64,000 bases of DNA, from assembly GCA_947243845.1 (NCBI GenBank), contig CAMXIF010000015.1, forward strand, positions 1 through 64,000, read 5' to 3'. This document shows positions 28,596-36,352 of this stretch, in pieces; position 1 is the stretch's first letter; each line of letters opens with the position of its first letter. Made by a program: the position numbers and the translations under genes. Under the pieces are notes generated by a model, which made no database searches, was not told the origin of the DNA, and saw only the letters and a program-made list of their open reading frames with translations. Source of the stretch: an uncultured bacterium. GTDB lineage: Bacteria > Bacillota > Clostridia > Lachnospirales > Lachnospiraceae.

Positions 28596-29564
28596 TTATG
28601 CCTTACCGTCAGAACCAAGTACATTGACGATCTTATGAGCAACCATCTCTTTAACAGCCTGACGTGCAGGTTTGAGATACTGACGGGGATCAAAGTGATC
28701 CGGATGCTCTGCGAAGTATTTACGCATAACACCTGTCATAGCAAGACGAATATCAGAGTCAATATTGATCTTACATACGGCAAGCTTTGCTGCCTTACGA
28801 AGCTGCTCTTCCGGAATACCTACTGCATCAGGCATGTTACCGCCGTACTGGTTAACCATCTTTACGAACTCCTGCGGAACAGAAGAAGAACCGTGCAGAA
28901 CGATCGGGAAGCCGGGCAGTCTCTTAATGCACTCCTCCAATACATCGAAGCGAAGCGGAGGCGGAACAAGAATGCCTTCTTCATTTCTGGTACACTGTGC
29001 AGCCGTGAACTTATATGCGCCATGGGAAGTACCGATTGCGATAGCCAAGGAGTCACAGCCTGTCTTATCAACAAACTCCTCAACTTCTTCCGGACGTGTA
29101 TAGGACTCTTTACCAGCCTCTACTACTACTTCGTCCTCAACACCTGCCAGAGTACCAAGCTCAGCCTCAACCACAACGCCCTTATCATGCGCGTACTCAA
29201 CTACCTGCTTGGTCAACGCGATATTATCCTCGAAAGACTTGGAAGAAGCATCGATCATAACAGAAGTAAAGCCACCGTCAATACAGGATTTGCACAGTTC
29301 GAATGTGTCACCATGATCCAAGTGGAGAGCGATCGGAATCTGCGGATTCTCTGCTACTGCTGCCTCTACTAACTTCACCAGATATGTGTGGTTCGCATAA
29401 GCACGCGCGCCCTTAGATACCTGAAGGATAACAGGGCTGTTCAGTTCGCCTGCTGCCTCTGTGATACCCTGAACGATCTCCATGTTGTTTACGTTGAAAG
29501 CGCCGACTGCATAGCCGCCATCGTATGCCTTCTTAAACATTTCGGTTGTTGTAACTAATGCCAT
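28596..29564 (-). CDS. fba: class II fructose-bisphosphate aldolase
   Basis: A 322-residue zinc aldolase that splits fructose-1,6-bisphosphate into the two triose phosphates, or the reverse. The zinc His residues lie in ALHLDHGDTFE (near residue 80), IGTSHGAYKF and VLHGSSSVP. EAELGTLAGVED follows the standard pattern of the FbaA/GatY group. AAAGGAAG precedes the start. It has its own promoter and a strong shared terminator, so it is monocistronic by appearance. Confidence 0.97.
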   Translation of the reverse strand: MALVTTTEMFKKAYDGGYAVGAFNVNNMEIVQGITEAAGELNSPVILQVSKGARAYANHTYLVKLVEAAVAENPQIPIALHLDHGDTFELCKSCIDGGFTSVMIDASSKSFEDNIALTKQVVEYAHDKGVVVEAELGTLAGVEDEVVVEAGKESYTRPEEVEEFVDKTGCDSLAIAIGTSHGAYKFTAAQCTRNEEGILVPPPLRFDVLEECIKRLPGFPIVLHGSSSVPQEFVKMVNQYGGNMPDAVGIPEEQLRKAAKLAVCKINIDSDIRLAMTGVMRKYFAEHPDHFDPRQYLKPARQAVKEMVAHKIVNVLGSDGKA

Positions 29565-29624
29565 ACTATTTTCTTCCTTTCTATTTGTTATTTTATGCTT
29601 TCCATTTGCTGGAACCTAACTCTT

Positions 29625-29653
29625 ATTTTAACAGCCATGTCCATGAAAAGCAA
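29625..29653 (-). promoter_or_regulatory. promoter of fba
   Basis: On the minus strand TTGCTT (29648-29653), 17 bases, then TAAAAT (29625-29630), about 60 bases before the start codon. Confidence 0.5.
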
Positions 29654-29694
29654 TGTATTTTAAGGGATTTATTACGCAGAATTATTCTAAAGGA

Positions 29695-30588
29695 TCATTC
29701 TGCCGGAATACGGATTTGTAACACTCTGTGGCAATTCTGAACCTGCGCCACAAGATGCTCCCCGCCAAACTCTCCGTCAAGAGTCCATGCCACAGGTTCT
29801 TCAGATTCCACTTTCACACTCTCAGCCGCATACGTATGGATATGTTCCGATTTCACCCGCTTGTCTACCAGTGCCAGGATGATATTGTTGATATCCAGCG
29901 GATTGGACGGCCTGCGGATCAGTGTCACCTCGAATAGTCCGTCATCCAATGCTACGTTCTGCCCCGTGATTCCCCGGAATCCTCCTACAGAATGAGAATT
30001 TGTGATCATGCCATAGATAAAATCTCCCTCAATGATTTCACCATTGCAGGTGATCTTAAGGGGATAAGCCCGCACCGATGGCAGTCGCCTCACACCCTCT
30101 AGCAGATAAGCGGCATGACCAAGCACATTCTTGACGTCTTGTTTCGTCTGATAGGAAACATCCGTAAAGATGCCAAAAGCCGCCACATAAATAAATACAT
30201 CTTTATTAAAAGTTCCTATATCACAGTCAAAATCCCTGCCGTTCACCACCACATCTGCGGCCTGGCGCATATTCTTGGGAATCCTTAAGCTATTGGCAAA
30301 GTCATTGGTGCTGCCCGCTGGCACATATCCGATCGGAAGCCTTATATCAGACTTCATCATTCCGGTCACCACCTCATCCAGTGTGCCATCACCGCCGCTG
30401 CATACTACCATATCATAGCCCGCATGCCTTTCCCTTACGGCTCGGACTGCATCCCCTGGCGCCTGTGTGGGATATGCCGTTACCTCATAACCGGCTTTGG
30501 TAAAAATGTCAATAATATCTAAAAGGTTACTTTTAATCTGTGCCTTACCCGCTTTGGGATTATAAATAAAAAGCATTTTTTTATCCAT
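29695..30588 (-). CDS. diacylglycerol/lipid kinase family protein
   Basis: A 297-residue member of the DAGK/sphingosine kinase-like family (YegS/DgkB/BmrU type). It begins KMLFIYNPKAGKA and has the nucleotide-binding VVCSGGDGTLDEVV (near residue 60), followed by GYVPAGSTNDFANSL. Such proteins phosphorylate diacylglycerol or a related lipid to recycle it into phospholipid and lipoteichoic acid synthesis. Two ATGs stand in tandem. The ribosome site GGGAGG is only two bases before the first, so the second (30588) is preferred. It follows a terminator after the HPr-like gene and has no clear promoter of its own. Confidence 0.88.
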   Translation of the reverse strand: MDKKMLFIYNPKAGKAQIKSNLLDIIDIFTKAGYEVTAYPTQAPGDAVRAVRERHAGYDMVVCSGGDGTLDEVVTGMMKSDIRLPIGYVPAGSTNDFANSLRIPKNMRQAADVVVNGRDFDCDIGTFNKDVFIYVAAFGIFTDVSYQTKQDVKNVLGHAAYLLEGVRRLPSVRAYPLKITCNGEIIEGDFIYGMITNSHSVGGFRGITGQNVALDDGLFEVTLIRRPSNPLDINNIILALVDKRVKSEHIHTYAAESVKVESEEPVAWTLDGEFGGEHLVAQVQNCHRVLQIRIPAE

Positions 30589-30678
30589 CATAACCTCCCT
30601 GCCGCCTTTATTGTAATCATATCAATTTACGGTGATAATCTCATCGCATTTATCATATCAAAAAAGAGGAAAAAAGAA

Positions 30679-30697
30679 AAGACGGTCTACCCGTCTT
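30679..30697 (-). terminator. terminator of the hprK-to-HPr operon
   Basis: Stem AAGACGG / CCGTCTT with a five-base loop, followed on the minus strand by TTCTTTTTT, 55 bases after the HPr-like stop codon. Confidence 0.75.
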
Positions 30698-30751
30698 CTC
30701 CAATTTCTTTATATTATGCCTGATCAAATGTCACTTGTGCCGGTTATTTTC

Positions 30752-31006
30752 TTACTTCGCGCTCAGGAACTTCTCAATCTCGGCAACAGCCGCTTCCTCA
30801 TCGCTCCCCTCAGCGATCACTGTCACTTCCGCGCCACTCTCAAGCCCCATGCTCATCATACCCATAATACTCTTTGCGTTTACTTTTCTGTTCTCTGAGT
30901 TGATGTACACTGTGCTCTCAAACTGACTTGCCACCTGCACAAGCATTGCCACCGGTCTTGCTTCCAGACCAGTTTCCAGTTTGATCTGGATAGACTTTTG
31001 AATCAT
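30752..31006 (-). CDS. HPr-like protein lacking the PTS histidine (Crh-like)
   Basis: An 84-residue HPr-fold protein. The site around position 15 reads GLEARPVA where true HPr has G-L/I-H-A-R-P-A, so the histidine that takes phosphate from PTS Enzyme I is Glu. Ser46 and its surroundings (NAKSIMGMMSMG) are intact, so HPr kinase/phosphorylase could still phosphorylate it. This combination is that of Bacillus Crh, which has Gln at 15 and acts only in catabolite control. The gene also sits directly after whiA, as crh does in Bacillus. I infer a regulatory, not a sugar-transport, role. AAAGGAGG precedes the start. Confidence 0.9.
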   Translation of the reverse strand: MIQKSIQIKLETGLEARPVAMLVQVASQFESTVYINSENRKVNAKSIMGMMSMGLESGAEVTVIAEGSDEEAAVAEIEKFLSAK

Positions 31007-31020
31007 AACATTCTCCTCCT

Positions 31021-31923
31021 TTATGATCTGATTTTATCAGCGATTTCACTCAGTCTGCGTAACCTATGATTTACCCCCGACTTTCCCACCGGCGGTTCCA
31101 AATATTCACCCAGCTCTTTTAACGCCGCATCCGGATACTCCAGACGAATCTCTGCCATCTGCCGCAGATTATCCGGCAGATTCTCAAATCCATATTTATC
31201 CCTGATCAGCAGGATGTCCTCTATCTGCTTGGATGCCGCCGTCACCGTCTTGGAGATATTAGCTGTCTCGCAGTTGACCCTCCTGTTGACAGAATTGCGC
31301 ATCTCTTTCACGATTCGAAGATTCTCCAGATTCATTAAAGATACATGCGCTCCCATAACATTCAGCAGATCCACGATGCCGGAACCTTCTTTTAAATAGA
31401 CCACATTGTATTTCTTACGCCTGATAATCTTGCCTTCTATCTGAAATTCCTGCAGGATTGCCTGTAACTGCAGTGCCTGCACCTTCTCATTGCAGACAAA
31501 TTCCAGATGATAACTCTTCTGCGGATCACTCATAGAACCAATACTAAGAAAAGCGCCTCTCAGATATGCTCTGGCACAACAGGAATTTTTGATCAGCAGA
31601 GAATTGACTGATGCAGTCAAGTCCAATTCCCCATTCTCCATCCTGCCAAGATGTAAGGCCTGTATTACCTTACTTTCCAGCGCATCATCAGGGACCAGTC
31701 TTTCTTTTCCCTGCATAACAGTATCTATATTAAACGTTTTGCGAAGTAATGTAAAGCATTTTCTCACAACTGCTTCATTTTCTGTGTCAAGCCTCAGGTG
31801 CATATTCCCTTCGCAGGTGCCTGCACTGAAAAGCAGAAGCGATGCCAATTCTGCCAACTGGCAATGTCTGGCTGAACTAATGTACGCCGCCAATTCTTCT
31901 TTGACATTTCCGGAAAAAGACAT
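31021..31923 (-). CDS. whiA: DNA-binding protein WhiA
   Basis: A 300-residue WhiA. It begins SFSGNVKEELA, has the LAGLIDADG-like N-terminal domain (RAYLRGAFLSIGSMSDPQKSYHLE near residue 125) and ends with the conserved helix-turn-helix region (RLEYPDAALKELGEYL and VGKSGVNHRLRRL). WhiA is needed for sporulation septation in Streptomyces and for normal division and chromosome segregation in Bacillus. GAGGAG precedes the start; it lies 12 bases after rapZ and 14 before the HPr-like gene, which indicates one transcript. Confidence 0.96.
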   Translation of the reverse strand: MSFSGNVKEELAAYISSARHCQLAELASLLLFSAGTCEGNMHLRLDTENEAVVRKCFTLLRKTFNIDTVMQGKERLVPDDALESKVIQALHLGRMENGELDLTASVNSLLIKNSCCARAYLRGAFLSIGSMSDPQKSYHLEFVCNEKVQALQLQAILQEFQIEGKIIRRKKYNVVYLKEGSGIVDLLNVMGAHVSLMNLENLRIVKEMRNSVNRRVNCETANISKTVTAASKQIEDILLIRDKYGFENLPDNLRQMAEIRLEYPDAALKELGEYLEPPVGKSGVNHRLRRLSEIADKIRS

Positions 31924-31935
31924 CCTTACACTCCT

Positions 31936-32790
31936 CTAATCCACATCCCGATGGTAGAGCTTCATGCCATAGGTTCCATGATCTTTCATCTGGGCATAAA
32001 GTTCGTTGGCAAGCGTCACACTCCTGTGCTTCCCTCCGGTACATCCGATCGCTACCACAAGCTGGTGTTTACCTTCCTTCACATAATTGGGAATCAGGAA
32101 ATCCAGCATGTCCACCAGCTTTTTCAAAAAAGCTGAAGCCTCCGGAAATTCCATCACGTAGTCCTGTACCTCTTTATCATTACCAGTTTTATGTTTGAGT
32201 TCATCGATATAGAACGGGTTCGGAAGAAATCTGACATCAAAAACCAGATCGGCATCCGCCGGAATGCCATTCTTAAAACCAAAAGATAAAATGCTCACAA
32301 TCAGGGAATTATATTCCTTATTGTGTATAAAAATATTGTCAATCTCTACCTTCAATTCCCGCGTCAGGAGATTAGATGTATCAAAGATATAATCCGCCAT
32401 CTTCCGAATCTCTTTTAAGGTCTCCCGTTCCTTGTTCACTCCTTCTATCACCCGGCCTTCCGGGGAAAGCGGATGCAGTCTCCTGGTCTCCTTATATCGT
32501 TTCAGAAGAGCGGTATCCGAGGCCTCCATAAAAAGAATCTCAAACAGATATCCGTTCTCTTTAAGCGTTTCTAAAATCCTGCATACCCCGTCAAAGGACT
32601 GATCGGCTCGCACATCTATTCCCAGCGCCACCTTATTAACTTCGCTGTTGGGCATCGCGATCAGTTCCACAAATTTTTCAATCAACGCTACCGGCAGATT
32701 ATCCACACAGTAAAATCCAACATCTTCCAACATTTTCATGGCGGTTCTTTTGCCCGAACCGCTCATTCCTGTCACTATCACAAATCTCAT
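31936..32790 (-). CDS. rapZ: RNase adapter/nucleotide-binding protein RapZ (YvcJ)
   Basis: A 284-residue P-loop protein with Walker A GMSGSGKR at residues 8-15 and VDNLPV after it. LSFGFKNGIPADADLVFDVR and the C-terminal VAIGCTGGKHRSV are the family signatures. In E. coli RapZ directs RNase E to the GlmZ small RNA and senses glucosamine-6-phosphate; Bacillus YvcJ binds and hydrolyses GTP and affects competence. In Bacillus yvcK lies between this gene and whiA, but here the two are adjacent and no yvcK is present. Confidence 0.96.
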   Translation of the reverse strand: MRFVIVTGMSGSGKRTAMKMLEDVGFYCVDNLPVALIEKFVELIAMPNSEVNKVALGIDVRADQSFDGVCRILETLKENGYLFEILFMEASDTALLKRYKETRRLHPLSPEGRVIEGVNKERETLKEIRKMADYIFDTSNLLTRELKVEIDNIFIHNKEYNSLIVSILSFGFKNGIPADADLVFDVRFLPNPFYIDELKHKTGNDKEVQDYVMEFPEASAFLKKLVDMLDFLIPNYVKEGKHQLVVAIGCTGGKHRSVTLANELYAQMKDHGTYGMKLYHRDVD

Positions 32791-32822
32791 ACGTATCCCC
32801 CATGCCTTTATCGAAAACCGTA

Positions 32823-33734
32823 TTAAAAATCACCCAGAAAAATCACCTCTGGTTCCAACGTCACATGGAATTTATCTTTCACCTTCTCCTGCACTTCCTC
32901 AATGACTTCACGGATATCCGCCGCCGCCGCATTGCCCGTATTGACCACAAACCCACAATGCTTGTTGGACACCTGTGCCCCGCCGATCCGGTAACCCCGA
33001 AGGCCGGCATCCATAATCAGCTTGCCGGCATAATTACCCTCCGGCCGCTTAAAGGTACTTCCTGCGCTGGGATATTCAAGAGGCTGTTTGCTTTTTCTAA
33101 GGCGTGCCAGCTCTTCCATCCTCGCACCAATCTGCGCCTCATCTCCCTCAGACAGCTGCAACGTTACATCCAGCACAATAAATGGTCTGTTTTTGATAAT
33201 ACTGGTACGATATCCGAACTCCATTGTATCATTATCAAGCGTCATGATCTGACCCTCACGATCCATCACCCGCACCAGTTGCACAATCTGCTTCATCTCT
33301 CCATCGTAAGCGCCTGCGTTCATGACGATCGCTCCGCCGATACTTCCCGGAATCCCAGCAGCAAATTCCATACCGGTAAGACTGTTCGCCCGCGCTGCCG
33401 CTGCAACCTTCGATAATAAGGCTCCTGCTCTGGCCACAACACGACAGCCTTCCACATGTACTTCCTCCATTGGGCCTCCCAATTTCACAATGACTCCCCG
33501 GTAGCCCTTATCCCCCACCAGCAGATTACTACCATTCCCCAGGATAAAATACTCCTGCTCCACCTGGTTCAGATAAGGAATCAATTTAGCAAGTTCTTCC
33601 TCTGTCTGGACAACAACGATACACTCCGCCTCTCCGCCTACACGGAAAGTGGTATATCTGCTCATGGGTTCGTGAAATAAAAGCCTCTCATCAGGGACGA
33701 TCGTCCGGATATATTCATACATCGATGTATTCAA
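32823..33734 (-). CDS. murB: UDP-N-acetylenolpyruvoylglucosamine reductase MurB
   Basis: A 303-residue flavoenzyme that makes UDP-N-acetylmuramate for peptidoglycan. It has YTTFRVGGEAE at the start of the FAD domain, ILGNGSNLLVGD, GIPGSIGGAIVMNAGAY, and the short type II C-terminus with SAGSTFKRPEG (catalytic Ser) and the final EPEVIFLG. The start is a TTG at 33734: AGAGG lies seven bases before it, while the nearest ATG, four codons in, has no ribosome site. It lies 32 bases before rapZ. Confidence 0.96.
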   Translation of the reverse strand: MNTSMYEYIRTIVPDERLLFHEPMSRYTTFRVGGEAECIVVVQTEEELAKLIPYLNQVEQEYFILGNGSNLLVGDKGYRGVIVKLGGPMEEVHVEGCRVVARAGALLSKVAAAARANSLTGMEFAAGIPGSIGGAIVMNAGAYDGEMKQIVQLVRVMDREGQIMTLDNDTMEFGYRTSIIKNRPFIVLDVTLQLSEGDEAQIGARMEELARLRKSKQPLEYPSAGSTFKRPEGNYAGKLIMDAGLRGYRIGGAQVSNKHCGFVVNTGNAAAADIREVIEEVQEKVKDKFHVTLEPEVIFLGDF

Positions 33735-33863
33735 TCTCTAACCTCTGCTTCTTAAGCTTCCTGTTCTATCTATATTCCTTCTTAGCATGTTCTGTTCCGC
33801 ATAAATTATGTACAAGGCACGTGCTATCCCTAACAAGTGCCCTGTCTGTAAATGCTGTTTACT

Positions 33864-34802
33864 TTAATCTAAGATCATCCGGGCTGCGCCATAAATGCCT
33901 GCATCATTGCCAAGCGTAGCAAGTGCAAACTTCGTATCACTGCATCCATGGAATACCGTCCTCTCAAAAGGCGGTTTGATATAATCAAACAATATCTCCC
34001 CCGCCTTGGACACACCGCCGCCGATTACAAAGATTTCCGGGTTGATCACACCTGCAATAACGCCCAGTCCTTTTCCAAGATACTCTCCAAAAGCACATGC
34101 TACCTCGATTGCCAGCCCGTCTCCCGCCTTTACGGCGTCAAATACCGCCTTGGCAGACACTTCACCCGTCCGCAGGACGCTGTCCTTATCACTGGCCTTT
34201 AAAGCCCTGTTAGCCAGTCTGGTGATACCCGTAGCGGAAGCATACTCTTCCAGGCATCCAAAATTACCGCAGTTGCAGGCTTCTGTCTCATTATCCTCCA
34301 CATGAATATGGCCAATCTCACCGCCTGCTCCTGTGGAGCCAGTCATAATCTCACCATTTATGATGATACCGCCACCCACACCAGTTCCCAGCGTGACAGC
34401 CACCAGATTCTTATGTCCCTGGCCGCCGCCTTTCCACATTTCACCCAGCGCCGCCACATTGGCATCATTACCGCACTCCACTCTCATACCACCCAGAAGC
34501 GTGGTGAGATTCTCCTTGAGGTTAAACATGTTCCAGCCAAGATTAACCGCCCGGTGTACGATACCATAACTGTCTACGGGTCCCGGCACACCTACACCCA
34601 CGCCTGCCACATCTTCTTTGGTAATGGATTTCTCCGCCATCTTAGCCTTGACACTTTGTGCAATGTCAGGAAGAATCATCTCCCCGCTATTTTCTGTCCG
34701 TGTAGGGATTTCCCACTTATCGACCACCATGCCGTTCAACTCAAACAGCCCCAGCTTAACAGTAGTGCCGCCCACATCTATCCCAAATACATACTTTGCC
34801 AT
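33864..34802 (-). CDS. glcK: ROK-family glucokinase
   Basis: A 312-residue sugar kinase that phosphorylates glucose with ATP. The ATP-binding FGIDVGGTTVKLG is at the start. VGVPGPVD, ECGNDANVAALGE and VTLGTGVGGGII follow. The ROK zinc motif is complete: GEIGHIHV then EACNCGNFGCLEEYAS (three Cys). The frame opens at a TTG two codons earlier, but spacing to the GAGGGG ribosome site favours the ATG at 34802. In the hprK operon it links glucose entry with catabolite control. Confidence 0.95.
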   Translation of the reverse strand: MAKYVFGIDVGGTTVKLGLFELNGMVVDKWEIPTRTENSGEMILPDIAQSVKAKMAEKSITKEDVAGVGVGVPGPVDSYGIVHRAVNLGWNMFNLKENLTTLLGGMRVECGNDANVAALGEMWKGGGQGHKNLVAVTLGTGVGGGIIINGEIMTGSTGAGGEIGHIHVEDNETEACNCGNFGCLEEYASATGITRLANRALKASDKDSVLRTGEVSAKAVFDAVKAGDGLAIEVACAFGEYLGKGLGVIAGVINPEIFVIGGGVSKAGEILFDYIKPPFERTVFHGCSDTKFALATLGNDAGIYGAARMILD

Positions 34803-34899
34803 CTCCAATACCCCTCTCCTTTATTTAATCAACTTTAATCAATTCTTATCAATGCCTGTCTTCCGATACAACTCTTCTTAGCAGCATCTCAATCCGGCA

Positions 34900-35838
34900 C
34901 TATTCGTCATCTTCTCGTCCCCGCGCCAGGGAATTCTGTACCCGTTTATACAGTTCCTGCGCCGCATTATACCCCATCTTTTTCTGGCGATGGTTGACCG
35001 CTGCGGATTCACAGATGATCGCCAGATTACGCCCCGGCCTGATAGGAATATTATGACAGACTACCTTGTTGCCCAGATACTCTGTGTACTCTTCCTCCAA
35101 ACCAAGACGGTCATACTCTTTATCCTTATCCCAGTCCTCCAGCCGGATGACCAGATCAATATTCTGTGTATCTCTCACACTGGAAGCACCAAACAAAGCT
35201 TTCACATCCACAATACCGATACCGCGCAGTTCAATAAAATGCTTCGTGATATCCGGGGCAGAACCGATCAATGTATCCTCACTCACTCTCCTGAGTTCCA
35301 CCACATCATCCGTCACCAGACGGTGTCCCCTCTTAATCAGTTCAAGGGCCGCCTCAGATTTACCGATGCCGCTCTCACCCGTGATCAACACACCCTCACC
35401 ATATACATCCACCAACACACCGTGCACTGAGATACAGGGCGCAAGCTTTACATTCAGCCAACGGATAACCTCCGCCATACATGCAGAAGTAGCCTTCTTA
35501 CTCATCAGAAGCGGTACTCCGTATTTGACTGCAATTTCCCGAAACAGATCGTTGGGATACAGTTCCCGACAAAATAAAATACCCGGAATGGGGTTGTTTA
35601 ACAATTTCTCGTAAATCTCTCTCTGCCTGTCCTCATCCAGACCATTCATATACGAATATTCCACAAACCCCACAATCTGCAGACGCGTTGTCTCAAAATG
35701 CTCAAAATATCCCGCCATCTGCAAAGCCGGTCTGTTGATATCCGGCTGTGTTACCTTAATCTTGGAAATATCAATCTCCGGTGTCAGATTCTCCCACTTG
35801 AATTTCTCGATTACTTTTGTCAGATTAATGCTCGCCAT
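34900..35838 (-). CDS. hprK: HPr kinase/phosphorylase
   Basis: A 312-residue bifunctional enzyme that phosphorylates HPr (and Crh) on Ser46 and removes that phosphate by phosphorolysis. The P-loop is GESGIGKS near residue 154, followed by KRGHRLVTDDVVELR. The signature IELRGIGIVDVKALFG and the C-terminal IPIRPGRNLA are present. It is the first gene of the run hprK-glcK-murB-rapZ-whiA-HPr-like. Its likely partner in this operon is the Crh-like protein. AAGGAG precedes the start, and a promoter lies at 35886-35914. Confidence 0.97.
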   Translation of the reverse strand: MASINLTKVIEKFKWENLTPEIDISKIKVTQPDINRPALQMAGYFEHFETTRLQIVGFVEYSYMNGLDEDRQREIYEKLLNNPIPGILFCRELYPNDLFREIAVKYGVPLLMSKKATSACMAEVIRWLNVKLAPCISVHGVLVDVYGEGVLITGESGIGKSEAALELIKRGHRLVTDDVVELRRVSEDTLIGSAPDITKHFIELRGIGIVDVKALFGASSVRDTQNIDLVIRLEDWDKDKEYDRLGLEEEYTEYLGNKVVCHNIPIRPGRNLAIICESAAVNHRQKKMGYNAAQELYKRVQNSLARGREDDE

Positions 35839-35885
35839 TTCCTTCTCCTTGTGATCGGTGTGATAATATTTACGAACCTGCGTCT

Positions 35886-35914
35886 ATTGTATCATATTAA
35901 AAAAGGGGGCGCAA
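35886..35914 (-). promoter_or_regulatory. promoter of the hprK operon
   Basis: On the minus strand TTGCGC (35909-35914), a 17-base spacer and TACAAT (35886-35891), about 50 bases before hprK. The -35 box is also the 3-prime arm of the terminator just upstream. Confidence 0.6.
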
Positions 35915-35943
35915 TATAGGACTGTTGCCCTGTTGCGCACCCC
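35899..35943 (-). terminator. terminator upstream of hprK
   Basis: On the minus strand GGGGTGCGCAA (35933-35943) pairs with TTGCGCCCCC (35905-35914) with one bulge and an 18-base loop, followed by six T. It should end readthrough from the small membrane-protein gene and uvrC. Nothing else is seen in 35944-36019. Confidence 0.7.
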
Positions 35944-36019
35944 TGTCTCGGCCTTCATGATACCAAGACTTTGCAGGATTGTCACATGCTTTACCTCTGT
36001 AAGAGCTAATTAGTACAAC

Positions 36020-36310
36020 CTATCTACTTATTTTAACTTTGTTGTATCGTTTCAACAGCAGTATAGTCACAAAATATACTATTAATAAATTTATTGCGAG
36101 TCTAAATCCATTTATATGTATTGTCGAGAAAAGATTAGCATGAATGATTGGTTTGTCATAAACCGTCAAAAATGGCAAAGGAAAACCAACTTGATATTCA
36201 TATTCATCAACCTTAAAAGGCATAAAATATGATATTAGTATTTCAAAATAAACTGAGAAATTTAACACCTTCCAATTAATTTGTTTGATAATCCAATCTA
36301 TACTTTTCAT
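36020..36310 (-). CDS. small hypothetical membrane protein
   Basis: A protein of about 96 residues that I do not recognise. A hydrophobic segment at about 17-33 and a second near the C-terminus (INLLIVYFVTILLL), followed by basic KRYNKVKISR, predict two spans with a loop between. Base composition is clearly AT-richer than uvrC and hprK on both sides. The ATG at 36319 has GGGAGA one base before it, too close; the ATG at 36310 is ten bases away, so I use it. It may be cotranscribed after uvrC. The possibility that it is a fragment of a larger membrane protein cannot be excluded. Confidence 0.5.
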   Translation of the reverse strand: MKSIDWIIKQINWKVLNFSVYFEILISYFMPFKVDEYEYQVGFPLPFLTVYDKPIIHANLFSTIHINGFRLAINLLIVYFVTILLLKRYNKVKISR

Positions 36311-36352
36311 TGTGTCCATTCTCCCGATAATTGCAATAGTGATGGATAGTAT

